DNA of 64,000 nucleotides from DAOLCO01 sp964612555 (GTDB lineage: Bacteria > Bdellovibrionota_C > UBA2361 > SZUA-149 > DAOLCO01). Shown here piece by piece: positions 1 to 8,807 of the stretch; within the stretch, counting starts at the first letter, position 1, and each line of letters starts with the position of its first letter. The translations under genes and the position numbers were made by a program. The DNA lies in the NCBI GenBank assembly GCA_964612555.1, contig CAZTBW010000005.1, positions 148,121 through 212,120 on the forward strand, in the 5' to 3' direction. The notes below the pieces were generated by a model. It did no database searches. It was not told where the DNA came from and worked only from the letters and a program-made list of their open reading frames with translations.

Positions 1-1766
1 GTCTCTATCTTCAGAAGTGCTTTGGCAAGCTTATCGAGAAAATCTTTATTGCCGGTTATTATTTCTCTTGCTCTCTTCAATTCAGAATTGATAATCGTCT
101 TTACCTCTTCATCGATCTTGTATGCCGTTTCTTCAGAATAATCCCTGTGGTGCCCAATATCACGCCCAAGAAACACCGCATCGTCCTTTTTACCATAGGC
201 AAGAGGACCCAGAGTGTCACTCATCCCCCACTCACATACCATTTTCCTTGCGATATTGGTTGCCACCGAAATATCAGACTGGGCTCCGGTAGTAATCTTG
301 TTAAAGATCAACTCTTCCGCCACCCTTCCACCAAATGCTATACAGATTCTGTCAAGCCAGTACTCTCTGGGGTACGTGTGTTTATCATCCTCCGGTAGCT
401 GCTGCATCAGCCCCAGAGCCACCCCACGGGGTACAATAGTTACCTTGTGCAAAGGGTCTGCATCCGGAAGTAATTTGGCAATCACCGCATGTCCCGCTTC
501 ATGGTATGCAGTAATTTCTTTCTCTTTTTCAGAGAGCACCAATGACCTTCTCTCAGCTCCCATCATGATTTTATCTTTTGCATATTCAACATGAGCCATG
601 GTCACTTCGTTTGCATCCTGCAAGGCAGCCCACAATGCCGCTTCATTCACCAGATTGGAGAGATCGGCACCGGAAAAACCCGGAGTACCTCTCGCAATTT
701 TATGAATATCCACGTCACTTGCAATGGGAACTTTCTTGGTATGTACTTTTAAAATAGCTTCACGTCCCTTGATATCCGGAAGCGGAACAATAACCTGGCG
801 ATCAAACCTTCCGGGACGAAGCAGTGCCGGGTCAAGTACATCGGGACGATTTGTAGCTGCTATAAGAATCACCCCTTCATTTGCTTCAAATCCGTCCATC
901 TCAACCAATAACTGATTAAGAGTCTGTTCACGTTCATCATGACCACCACCAAGCCCGGCACCTCTATGACGACCAACCGCATCTATCTCATCTATAAAGA
1001 TAATACACGGTGCATTCTTCTTTCCTTTAAGAAAAAGATCACGCACTCTGGAAGCACCCACCCCAACAAACATCTCAACAAAATCAGAACCGGAAATACT
1101 GAAAAAAGGCACCCCTGCCTCACCCGCTATTGCTTTTGCAAGTAAAGTCTTACCCGTACCGGGGCTACCAACCAGCAACACCCCTTTTGGTATACGCCCT
1201 CCCAGTTTGGTAAACTTTTTTGGGTCTTTAAGAAATTTCACAATAGACTCAAGGTCGGACTTTGACTCTTCTATACCGGCAACATCTGCAAAAGTTACTT
1301 TTTTGCTATCCTCTTCAAGTAATCGCGCCTTACTTTTCCCAAAACTCAGAGCCTTTCCACCACTTGCCTGAAACTGTCTCCATATCAAGAACCACAGACC
1401 GATAATAATGATAAAGGGAAGGATACTTTGAAAAAATATCACATACCAGGGATCTTCTTCCTTAGGCATTCCATCAAATTTGACATTATGCTCACGAAGG
1501 AGTTCAACCAGAGTAGCATCTGAGGGGGGAGGATAGCTTAGAAAATTACCTTCTCTTCCATCCTGAAGACCTTCAACATATACCCCTTCTATCTTGTGCT
1601 CACGAATCTTTACCTCGGCAACATTACCCTGAGTCACCTGAGAAATAAAATCTGAATACGTAATCCGGTTCGGACCTTTATCTTGAACAGATGTGTAGTT
1701 ATAGGCGAGCACCATAAGCACTACTATGACAAGCCAAAGACCTGCATTTTTGGAAAACTGGTTCAA
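1..1766 (-). CDS. ftsH: ATP-dependent zinc metalloprotease FtsH (3' end outside window)
   Basis: Membrane-anchored AAA+ protease that degrades misfolded membrane proteins and short-lived regulators. The translated frame begins MNQFSKNAGLWLVIVV, giving a first membrane segment. It has a periplasmic stretch, a second membrane segment near residue 115, Walker A GSPGTGKT near residue 200, Walker B IIFIDEID, and the zinc motif HEAGH near residue 420. About 588 residues are visible. The family is usually 600-650 long, so only the C-terminal tail is missing. The start is a TTG at 1764-1766: an in-frame TAG lies five codons upstream and no ATG is available. A G-rich stretch precedes it as a weak ribosome site, and a short palindrome (GACTA-AAA-TAGTC, 1785-1797) lies just upstream. 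It follows tilS on the same strand, a common bacterial order. Confidence 0.96.
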   Translation of the reverse strand, partial: MNQFSKNAGLWLVIVVLMVLAYNYTSVQDKGPNRITYSDFISQVTQGNVAEVKIREHKIEGVYVEGLQDGREGNFLSYPPPSDATLVELLREHNVKFDGMPKEEDPWYVIFFQSILPFIIIIGLWFLIWRQFQASGGKALSFGKSKARLLEEDSKKVTFADVAGIEESKSDLESIVKFLKDPKKFTKLGGRIPKGVLLVGSPGTGKTLLAKAIAGEAGVPFFSISGSDFVEMFVGVGASRVRDLFLKGKKNAPCIIFIDEIDAVGRHRGAGLGGGHDEREQTLNQLLVEMDGFEANEGVILIAATNRPDVLDPALLRPGRFDRQVIVPLPDIKGREAILKVHTKKVPIASDVDIHKIARGTPGFSGADLSNLVNEAALWAALQDANEVTMAHVEYAKDKIMMGAERRSLVLSEKEKEITAYHEAGHAVIAKLLPDADPLHKVTIVPRGVALGLMQQLPEDDKHTYPREYWLDRICIAFGGRVAEELIFNKITTGAQSDISVATNIARKMVCEWGMSDTLGPLAYGKKDDAVFLGRDIGHHRDYSEETAYKIDEEVKTIINSELKRAREIITGNKDFLDKLAKALLKIE

Positions 1767-1896
1767 AAAACACCCCCACTAAAAGACTAAAATAGTCAAT
1801 AGACTAGTTTTGATTAAAAAAATTTAAATTTCGAACAATAAGGTAAGATATAGATACATCAAAGACAAGAGATTTAGAACACAAGGAAAAATTATT

Positions 1897-2901
1897 TTAA
1901 TTCCTTATAAATCTAAGGGGTATTACTTTTCCCATACGTTTATCCACAACTGCGGTAATCTTCTGTCCCATATCAATATGCTTCACTTCGGAGGGCTTTG
2001 AAAGAAGCATTTCTGAGAGAGCAAGGTACCTTCTGTTACTTATACACGAAGCAGTAACACCTATGTCCTCACCTGCAATGATTCGAAGTACCCGAGTTCT
2101 GAGAATTTCAGGAATCAAGTTAAATGAAACATCCCCTTTTTTGCTATAAGTAAAAGCAGACTCTTCAAGATATAACTCTTCAGCACAGGATTTCTTAATA
2201 AAATCATCAAGAGATTTTCGTGCCGACGGATTCACCTCTTCAAACAGTGAGAGCACCTTATGCCGAATAAAATTACGTGTGTACAGGGTGTCAGAGTTGG
2301 TACTGTCTTCAACAAATGAAACTCCATTTGCCTGAGCATAGGCGGTAAGCTCATGCTTTGAAACTGAAAGAAAGGGTCTCAGAACTTTTCTATCCGGATC
2401 AATCTCCCTGATTAGTCCATGTTCATTCGCCACGGCTCTTCCGGTAATCAACCTGAAAAGAAAGGTTTCAATCTCATCATCCAGATGATGCGCGGTTACC
2501 ACAAAATCCGCTCCGGTCTGAAGTCGAACCTCATTAAAAAATTCGTAGCGTACATAACGCCCCCAGGATTCAATTCCCGTATCAGGGGGATTCCCGATCT
2601 TACAAAAAAAAGGCAGTTTTTTTGCCTCAGAGATTTTTCTTACAAACTCCTCATCTGAAGCACTTTCAGCTCTCAGATTATGATTTACATGCACGACACC
2701 CGAAACAGTAACAGGCAAGGAATGATTCGGGTTTGTAAATATATCAAGAAGAACAGAAGAATCGAGCCCACCTGAGACGGCAAGCAGCAATGAAGGAGGA
2801 GAGGCAGATGGCCGCACCTCCCTAAGCCTTAACAAACACCTTTCAACACAAGAAAAAATTTCAGATTCCACCGAATCCATCCTGAAACCAAACTCAGACA
2901 A
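1897..2901 (-). CDS. tilS: tRNA(Ile)-lysidine synthase TilS
   Basis: Cytoplasmic enzyme that ligates lysine to C34 of the CAU-anticodon tRNA-Ile, changing both decoding and charging. The PP-loop signature SGGLDSS lies at residues 43-49, followed by HVNHNLR and the TAHHLDDEIET segment typical of the N-terminal ATP-pyrophosphatase domain. At 334 residues it is the short form, lacking most of the C-terminal domain found in the roughly 430-residue E. coli enzyme. Its first codons overlap the end of the folD-type gene by 8 bp, so the two are probably co-transcribed and translationally coupled. An in-frame ATG seven codons later is an alternative start. Confidence 0.95.
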   Translation of the reverse strand: MSEFGFRMDSVESEIFSCVERCLLRLREVRPSASPPSLLLAVSGGLDSSVLLDIFTNPNHSLPVTVSGVVHVNHNLRAESASDEEFVRKISEAKKLPFFCKIGNPPDTGIESWGRYVRYEFFNEVRLQTGADFVVTAHHLDDEIETFLFRLITGRAVANEHGLIREIDPDRKVLRPFLSVSKHELTAYAQANGVSFVEDSTNSDTLYTRNFIRHKVLSLFEEVNPSARKSLDDFIKKSCAEELYLEESAFTYSKKGDVSFNLIPEILRTRVLRIIAGEDIGVTASCISNRRYLALSEMLLSKPSEVKHIDMGQKITAVVDKRMGKVIPLRFIRN

Positions 2902-3799
2902 TATTTTTATTCTGATACTGCTGAAAAAGGCGCAAGATATTTCTCAGGCACATAGCTACGGTCACCGGACCAACCCGAGGAATGAATATCCTCACATTTT
3001 CAGGCACTTCTTCACTGAAATTCTTTATTGATGAAAAATTAAGACAACACGCATCAGGAGAAATCTCACCAAGAGAAACCGGTTCAAAATCAGGCGAGGG
3101 CACCCCTGTTATAATTATGTCAGACTGCTCAAGTGCTTCTTTTCTACTTATTGTAGTTTCTTTTTCCCCATCTTGCCCGGTAAATAACATCACCCCGTTC
3201 ACATCAAATGAAAACACCGTAGCACCATCATTTGCCATCATAAAAGCAAGTGGACGACCCACCACCTCACTTCTGTTAAAGATGGTAACACGCTTTCCTT
3301 CAAAGGGCTTATCCCCTTCTTTTTTCATCTCTCCGGCAGCTTCCAGTAATTTGAAAATAGCAAGAGGAGTACAGGGTAAAAGTGGTTTTGCAGATTCGTT
3401 CCCACTTGAGCACTCATTAATATTTCGAACATTAGAATACAGTTTATCCAGCCAGTAAGAGTGCAGACCTTCAATATCTTTCAGCGGAGAGAGGATACTT
3501 CTCAGATGTGCATCTCTTGCACCTCCAAACACGGGATAATAAACAATAACCCCGGTAACACTTTCATCAAGGTTTGCCTGACGAAGCTCCTGTTCAAGAG
3601 ACACCCTTGATACTTTACGTGCTTCATACTGCACGCCCACATCATCACAACCCAGTTTCGTAAAGTTGGAATACACCTGGGAAGCCTGGTCATCATTTGC
3701 AAGGAAACCAACAAGCTTCAGTGATAGCCGTTCCTTTTCTATTACAGACCTTACATGAGCCCTGAATTCTTTTGCCACAGCAGAAGGGTCAATTTTCAC
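2894..3799 (-). CDS. folD: methylenetetrahydrofolate dehydrogenase, FolD superfamily, MTD1-like (probably NAD-dependent, monofunctional)
   Basis: Interconverts 5,10-methylene- and methenyl-THF. The 301-residue protein has the Rossmann-type motif NRSEVVGRPLA (175-185) of the FolD superfamily. Its active site is not that of bifunctional FolD. Where FolD has YxxxK, this has Y43-S-N-F-T47, so the catalytic lysine position holds threonine. The QLPLP loop is replaced by YYPVFG (87-92). Both features, plus segments such as LLPCTPLAIFK, NDGATVFSFDVN and NFSSIKNFSEEV, match my memory of yeast MTD1, the NAD-dependent enzyme that lacks cyclohydrolase activity. I infer a dehydrogenase-only enzyme. It is the first gene of the folD-tilS-ftsH run. 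Confidence 0.88.
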   Translation of the reverse strand: MKIDPSAVAKEFRAHVRSVIEKERLSLKLVGFLANDDQASQVYSNFTKLGCDDVGVQYEARKVSRVSLEQELRQANLDESVTGVIVYYPVFGGARDAHLRSILSPLKDIEGLHSYWLDKLYSNVRNINECSSGNESAKPLLPCTPLAIFKLLEAAGEMKKEGDKPFEGKRVTIFNRSEVVGRPLAFMMANDGATVFSFDVNGVMLFTGQDGEKETTISRKEALEQSDIIITGVPSPDFEPVSLGEISPDACCLNFSSIKNFSEEVPENVRIFIPRVGPVTVAMCLRNILRLFQQYQNKNIV

Positions 3800-3951
3800 T
3801 GGTGTAAATACCTGTTATTTTCTCTTTTTCCTAATAATCATCGAAAACCCATCCTACACCATTTATCTGTATAAAAAAAGTGACCGTATAAGGCAGTATT
3901 TCCGCGCATAATGTTGAAAAAAAAACATAGACAGAATAAATATCCGGTACA

Positions 3952-5406
3952 ATGAAAACGTATATTCTTCTTTCAGTTTATTTATTTGCCCTGCTCCAGT
4001 TTCCCTTACTGGCGGGAAACGCCTCCGCACAGGGGCTCCCTGAGTACTTTGATACTGAAGTTCGCATCACTCCCTGCCCCGAATACTGGAAGGGAAACAT
4101 TGTCATTGATCTGTCTTACAGAATCGGAGCAGAAAGTCTTCTTCGTGCCGCCGAAATTAAAAGTACGAAAACTTATCCTGAAACAAAGGAATATTCTGCC
4201 GTTATTCGTCTCCCCTCGTTTTATGGCACCACCCCTTTTAACATCGTCGCGTTTTGTCGTTCAGCATTTGGATTCAGTCCTGAATCCAATGCAGTTCAGA
4301 TAAACAACTGTGACAACCTCGCCCGCTTTGACAGTGACGGTGATGGTATCCCCAATCACCTCGAAGATACCAACTGTGATAATTTTTACAGCCCGGGAGA
4401 TGTCAGTAATCCCTTTAATGTGGATACTGACGGAGACGGGGTACGAGACCTGGTCGAAATCCACCACGGCACCAACCCCAGTAACCCCGGGAGCAGCCCC
4501 CGTCCCGTGGTATTTTCAGGAAGCTTCTTTGACCATGAAGCCACCGGAAAAAGTAGCCCTCTTGTATGGCGACCATCAAGTGGAACCTGGTACATTAAAA
4601 ACGCAAACACTTCCAACCACACTGCAATTCAATTTGGGACTATCGGTGATATCCCTTTTACCTACAGAACCATTAATCAGGAATCCCGGGTCGGAGTAAT
4701 CAGAACCATTGATAATAAATATTACTGGTTTTTTCATGGAAAAGGATTCACCTTCTCTGATGGCACTGATCACAGCATGCTTCAGTTTGGAATTTTTGGT
4801 GATAACATCATACCTGGTCCCTGGGAACGCCCCGGAATCACAAACCCCGCAGTTGCCCGACTCTTCAATGGTATATGGACATTTGATATCCTGCTTTCTA
4901 ATGGCAATATCCGCACTCAGGTCTGGGGAGGTAATGGAGATATTCCAAAACCACAAGACTTCGACGGGGACGGGATTTTTGATCTTGCAGTATATCGCCC
5001 AGGAAACCAGACCACATACATAATCCCCTCAACTAATCCCTCAACCACGCTCGTATACAAGTTTGGTTCAGGTACTGCTGAGCACACCGTCCGTGGAGAT
5101 TTCACAGGTGACGGCAAAGAAGACATTTCGTTCTGGGAACCCCATGACGGCACCTTCACCAGCCTTTTAAGTACACATGGATTTAATCCTGAAAAGGCTG
5201 CACTGAAAGATCCCAAACACTACCGTGAATTTGAATTGGGAGAATATTTTCACGATCTTCCTCTTAACTGGAACTATGACGGATCAAAAAATCTCTACAC
5301 CATCATAAACCATGCAACAGGGGTCAGAAAATTCTATCCCGCAAACGACCCCTCAAAACCCCTGTCTATCATTCAGTGGGGACTCCCTGATGATTCACAA
5401 GGGTAA
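3952..5406 (+). CDS. secreted protein with calcium-binding DxDGDG repeats and FG-GAP/VCBS-like repeats
   Basis: Extracytoplasmic protein of 484 residues. It starts with a signal peptide (MKTYILLSVYLFALLQFPLL..., cleavage probably after NASA). An N-terminal domain of unknown type follows. Around residues 125-175 there are two thrombospondin-type-3-like calcium motifs, DSDGDGIPNHLED and DTDGDGVRDLVE, ending in a GTNPSNPGSSP linker. The C-terminal half has beta-propeller-like units of the W-x-Y-x-QFGxxGDIP type and acidic repeats such as DFDGDGIFDLAVYRPG and DFTGDGKEDISFWEP. These are typical of secreted FG-GAP or VCBS surface proteins. No catalytic motif is seen, so an adhesion or structural role is plausible but unproven. 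Confidence 0.75.
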   Translation: MKTYILLSVYLFALLQFPLLAGNASAQGLPEYFDTEVRITPCPEYWKGNIVIDLSYRIGAESLLRAAEIKSTKTYPETKEYSAVIRLPSFYGTTPFNIVAFCRSAFGFSPESNAVQINNCDNLARFDSDGDGIPNHLEDTNCDNFYSPGDVSNPFNVDTDGDGVRDLVEIHHGTNPSNPGSSPRPVVFSGSFFDHEATGKSSPLVWRPSSGTWYIKNANTSNHTAIQFGTIGDIPFTYRTINQESRVGVIRTIDNKYYWFFHGKGFTFSDGTDHSMLQFGIFGDNIIPGPWERPGITNPAVARLFNGIWTFDILLSNGNIRTQVWGGNGDIPKPQDFDGDGIFDLAVYRPGNQTTYIIPSTNPSTTLVYKFGSGTAEHTVRGDFTGDGKEDISFWEPHDGTFTSLLSTHGFNPEKAALKDPKHYREFELGEYFHDLPLNWNYDGSKNLYTIINHATGVRKFYPANDPSKPLSIIQWGLPDDSQG

Positions 5407-5621
5407 GTTACCAGTACCTTTTTTTGACAAATAAAATATTACTGGATACTATTCCCTCTTCCATTCGTTCTTTCTCAAGAGGTTTATAATTTGTGAAGTG
5501 CACTTTCTCCAGCCCAAATTGATACTTCCGGTAGCAATTTAAGCTGGGGAAAGAGTATTTGGAAGCGTTTCCGAATATCTGCCGTTTTTTCCCCTCCTGA
5601 CCTCTAGCAAGGAGAAAAAAA

Positions 5622-6305
5622 ATGTTAGTAAGGTTTTTAAAACAAGTAAAAAAGGTTCTCCCTCCCTGGAGCAACAGGGCAACTATCGTACAGTTTCTTC
5701 CTTGGGAAGAGCGTGTAGATGAGCTGTTAAATAGTAACCCAAAATGTCGTCTTAGTTCCTATAGAGCAGCACACGGGGTATGGATCCCTGCAAGCGAAAC
5801 ATACCATGAAGACCATGACATCATTATTGGCGAATCTAACCACGTCGTTATGATGGATGATCCAGAAGGGACTAGAACCTTCCACACTTATGGTCCTTCA
5901 TTCAGCCCTTATATTCACTTTCATGCTTTAGAATCTGAAAGGAAAATAGACTGGGGGCAAAACAAAGGAATAGGAAGCCCTGCCCATTTACACGTAGGGT
6001 GTCCGAAACAATCAAAAAGAGGCTCGGTAGCATTTGCATTCCAAGGAAACAGGAATCTGATGTACCCCCCTCCCTTGTGCCTGGTCATTGTCCCAAAGAG
6101 TTATCGGGGAGAAATGATAACTCTTGCTTCCGGAAACGCAAAGTTACGGATCAGAAAGCCCTTCCGTGAATCACAGGCGGAATGGCAGCTAGAGTTAAAG
6201 GACAGTCCAAACAACGACCCAGGAACATGGGATCGCCTTCCATGGTCGGAGGAGGAATTCGTCTTTGAGAGGCACAACTTGAATGTGCACAACTTGAACC
6301 CCTAA
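5622..6305 (+). CDS. hypothetical protein, 227 aa
   Basis: I do not recognise the family. The start is well supported: AAGGAG sits 7 bases upstream of the ATG at 5622. The protein has a basic N-terminus, no membrane segment, and clustered histidines (HDIIIGESNH, IHFHALE, SPAHLHVGC). A short C-terminal sequence repetition (HNLNVHNLN) is present. The histidine pattern could bind metal, but no known catalytic signature is visible. It stands alone on the plus strand, with a 215-bp upstream gap and a hairpin 48 bp downstream, so it is probably monocistronic. Confidence 0.6.
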   Translation: MLVRFLKQVKKVLPPWSNRATIVQFLPWEERVDELLNSNPKCRLSSYRAAHGVWIPASETYHEDHDIIIGESNHVVMMDDPEGTRTFHTYGPSFSPYIHFHALESERKIDWGQNKGIGSPAHLHVGCPKQSKRGSVAFAFQGNRNLMYPPPLCLVIVPKSYRGEMITLASGNAKLRIRKPFRESQAEWQLELKDSPNNDPGTWDRLPWSEEEFVFERHNLNVHNLNP

Positions 6306-6353
6306 CCAACGGCACAAGCCCTCACACTCACAAAAAAGGTTTAACAGGCTTCA

Positions 6354-6380
6354 AGGAGAGTGTGCCTGAAACACTCTCCT
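6354..6380 (+). terminator. hairpin downstream of the 227-aa gene
   Basis: Perfect 10-bp stem AGGAGAGTGT / ACACTCTCCT with a 7-nt loop. No clean T-run follows, only a short pyrimidine-rich stretch (ACTTCTT), so it may be a weak terminator or an mRNA-end stabiliser. Confidence 0.5.
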
Positions 6381-6541
6381 ACTTCTTAATAACTTAAACA
6401 TAGCAAAATCAACTGCTTAAACATGCACAGCTGATTGAACGTGCATTTTCCATCACAATCACTTGGCTATAATTCATAAATATAATAGCACGTCATAATT
6501 TGATATTTTCATATGGGGTAGAAGGGTTTTTAATTTTTTTT

Positions 6542-6576
6542 ACCGCTCGCCATGGTGGGGAGTGGTTCTCTTTTTT
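6542..6576 (+). promoter_or_regulatory. terminator-like hairpin plus T-run immediately before a small gene (possible attenuator)
   Basis: Bases 6542-6551 pair with 6557-6566 (one G/G mismatch, one G/T wobble) around an ATGGT loop. TCTCTTTTTT follows, ending at 6576. The ribosome site AGGAAAGG begins at 6577 and the ATG of the 54-residue peptide is at 6591. A terminator this close to a ribosome site suggests attenuation of that peptide gene. Alternatively it is simply the end of an upstream transcript. Confidence 0.5.
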
Positions 6577-6590
6577 AGGAAAGGTTTAAA

Positions 6591-6755
6591 ATGGACGAAA
6601 AACAAGATCAAGTAGCTGGAGAAAATGAATCTCCTCAAACTGAGGAGATTCAAGTAAAGCGACAACCAGAACCTTCTGGTTGCGTTTTTTTTCTCATGTT
6701 GCTAGCCATCGTGGCTATCCTCGCGGGATTGATTTTTCTCCCTGAATGTAGCTAA
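6591..6755 (+). CDS. small single-span membrane protein, 54 aa
   Basis: A 54-residue protein starting MDEKQDQVAGENESPQ. The first ~29 residues are acidic and Gln/Glu-rich, so probably cytoplasmic. A hydrophobic helix follows (VFFLMLLAIVAILAGLIFL), ending in PECS. A strong ribosome site, AGGAAAGG, lies 6 bases before the ATG. A strong terminator follows 24 bp after the stop. The clean start, the membrane helix and the dedicated flanking signals support a real gene. Function unknown. Confidence 0.65.
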   Translation: MDEKQDQVAGENESPQTEEIQVKRQPEPSGCVFFLMLLAIVAILAGLIFLPECS

Positions 6756-6779
6756 ACAGCAAGGGAGTAAGGCGTGTAC

Positions 6780-6815
6780 ACCTTGGGTAACCTTCGCGTT
6801 ACCCAAGGTATTTTT
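6780..6815 (+). terminator. rho-independent terminator
   Basis: Perfect 12-bp stem ACCTTGGGTAAC / GTTACCCAAGGT (6780-6791 and 6798-6809) with a CTTCGC loop, followed directly by ATTTTT. It ends the small membrane protein transcript. Confidence 0.88.
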
Positions 6816-6940
6816 CCAAACAATTTAAAAAGGTTTTTTATAAACCCTTCAAACCCCTCCTTTTACTGCGTCCCCACATACCCAACCCCTTTTCTCGTCC
6901 CTACGGCTGCTTCGACAGATACCAAAATACTCACGGGGGC

Positions 6941-7098
6941 AAGAGTGTGGTGGGGTGGCTTGTTTCCTGTTCCGGATTTGGAGTGTTTTTTATTCCTTAG
7001 ACAAATATAAATGTAAAAAACACGACACCTCGGAAAAAATTGCCTCCCGCAATTTTTGAGAATGAGGAACAGGAAACAAGCCACCCCGCCACGCTCTT
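6941..7098. repeat. 158-bp element with 33-bp imperfect inverted ends and nested hairpins
   Basis: Bases 6941-6973 are the inverted complement of 7066-7098 with only 2 mismatches in 33. Inside are GTGTTTTTTA / TAAAAAACAC (6983-6992 with 7013-7022) and AAAAATTGC / GCAATTTTT (7034-7042 with 7048-7056). The last is a good terminator for minus-strand transcription coming out of pckA. No open frame or clear target-site duplication is seen. It could be a MITE-like insertion, a large structured RNA end, or a bidirectional terminator. Confidence 0.7.
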
Positions 7099-7120
7099 TG
7101 GACATACAACAACAAAAAAA

Positions 7121-8707
7121 TTAATTTGCTGTTGTACTCGGCGCAGCTTTTCGTATCTCTTCCGAACACCCTTCCTTGAACTTCTCAAAATTCTCATTAA
7201 AAAGCCCCGCAAGCTTTTCTCTATTTTTCTGATACTCAGACGCATCACTCCATGCCTGTTCAGGCCACAACACCCCTTCCGGAACACCAGGACAACTAAG
7301 AGGAACTTCAAAACCAAATACAGGATCTCTCTTTGTTTCAACACTTGAAAGCTCGCTTGCGTGAATAGCATCAATAATACTTCTCGTATACGCAAGTTTC
7401 ATCCGTGACCCCACACCATATGCTCCACCAGTCCAACCTGTATTCACAAGCCATACATTGGATTTATGTTCTTCAATCTTTGCAGCAAGCAGTTCAGCAT
7501 ACTTACTCGGGTGCCATACCATAAAGGCAGCACCAAAACAGGCAGAAAACGTGGCTTGCGGTTCAGTTACTCCCTGCTCAGTACCAGCAACTTTAGCAGT
7601 ATAACCACTAATGAAATGATACATAGCCTGCGAAGGTGAAAGCTTACTTACAGGAGGAAGCACACCAAAAGCATCACAAGTGAGGAATATAATATTCTTT
7701 GGATGACCACCAAGACAGGGAATCTTGGCATTAGGAATATATTCAATCGGATACGAGCACCTGGTATTTTCGGTAAGAGAAGAATCTGTATAATCTACCT
7801 CTCTGGTATCTTCATGATACACTACATTTTCAAGAACTGAACCGAACTTGATAGCAGCATAAATCTCAGGCTCACTCTCAGCAGTAAGATTTATACACTT
7901 TGCATAACACCCACCTTCGATATTAAAGACTCCTTTTCCCGTCCAGCAGTGCTCATCATCCCCAATCAAGGCACGACGGGGATCAGCAGAAAGAGTGGTC
8001 TTCCCAGTCCCCGAAAGCCCAAAGAAAAGTGATACATCACCTTTAGGACTTTCATTTGCTGAGCAGTGCATCGAAAGAACTCCTTTCTTCGGCATGAGAT
8101 AATTAAGAATGGTAAAAATACCCTTCTTCATCTCACCCGCATATTCAGTTCCAAGAATGACAACCTCACCTCTTTCAAAATTCAGATCAATACTTGTTTT
8201 CGATTTCATCTGCGCAGTATGACGATTTGCAGGAAATTTCCCTGCATTAAAAACAACGTAATCAGGAGTACCAAAATTTTTCAACTCTTCTTCAGTTGGA
8301 CGAATAAGCATGTTCCACATAAAAAGCGCATGGTAGGCACGTTCACAGATAATACGAACCTTGATACGATGTTCAGGATCCCAACCGGCAAACGCGTCAA
8401 CAACATAAAGTTGCTCTCTGGTATTAAGGTAATCAATCGCACGCTCACGATTAATTATAAAAACTTTCTCTTCAAGGGGCTGATTGACACTCCCCCACCA
8501 GATATCGCTCTTACTTGAATCAGATTCCACTATAAGCCGATCTTTGGGGCTGCGCCCTGTCTTTTCACCGGAACTCACCGTAAGAGCACCTTGGGCAGTA
8601 ATAGCCGAACCTTTCTCATTAAGAAGCGCCTGTTCATACAATTTGGCAGGAGAAAGATTACGATAGACGGTAGAAACTGATATTTGATACTCAGACAAAG
8701 AAAACAT
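7121..8707 (-). CDS. pckA: phosphoenolpyruvate carboxykinase (ATP)
   Basis: Catalyses oxaloacetate + ATP to PEP + CO2 + ADP, the gateway step of gluconeogenesis, in the cytoplasm. Clear family motifs are GEKTGRSPKD, the kinase-1a P-loop GLSGTGKTTLSADP followed by IGDDEHCW, and the FLTCDAFGVLPPVSKL and GYTAKVAGTE segments. I chose the ATG at 8705-8707 (MFSLSEYQISV...), giving 528 residues, the usual length. GGGAG lies 8-9 bases upstream. A longer in-frame start exists at 8764 but adds 19 non-conserved residues. The gene is monocistronic, followed by the nested inverted repeat that contains a terminator. Confidence 0.96.
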   Translation of the reverse strand: MFSLSEYQISVSTVYRNLSPAKLYEQALLNEKGSAITAQGALTVSSGEKTGRSPKDRLIVESDSSKSDIWWGSVNQPLEEKVFIINRERAIDYLNTREQLYVVDAFAGWDPEHRIKVRIICERAYHALFMWNMLIRPTEEELKNFGTPDYVVFNAGKFPANRHTAQMKSKTSIDLNFERGEVVILGTEYAGEMKKGIFTILNYLMPKKGVLSMHCSANESPKGDVSLFFGLSGTGKTTLSADPRRALIGDDEHCWTGKGVFNIEGGCYAKCINLTAESEPEIYAAIKFGSVLENVVYHEDTREVDYTDSSLTENTRCSYPIEYIPNAKIPCLGGHPKNIIFLTCDAFGVLPPVSKLSPSQAMYHFISGYTAKVAGTEQGVTEPQATFSACFGAAFMVWHPSKYAELLAAKIEEHKSNVWLVNTGWTGGAYGVGSRMKLAYTRSIIDAIHASELSSVETKRDPVFGFEVPLSCPGVPEGVLWPEQAWSDASEYQKNREKLAGLFNENFEKFKEGCSEEIRKAAPSTTAN

Positions 8708-8807
8708 AAAGATAACTCCCAAATAAGGTAAATGAAATATCCGGGTCAGGCTGTGTCGCCACACATATTATAGCAATAACCCACTGTAAAGAAAAGCAAC
8801 TAAAGAA

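Noticed and set aside
6354..6380. Small regulatory RNA at the hairpin after the 227-aa gene
   Set aside because: No promoter-like sequence lies just upstream; a transcript-end hairpin is simpler.
8708..8764. Upstream start for PEP carboxykinase adding 19 residues
   Set aside because: The extra residues are not conserved in the family, and the ribosome site fits the ATG at 8707.
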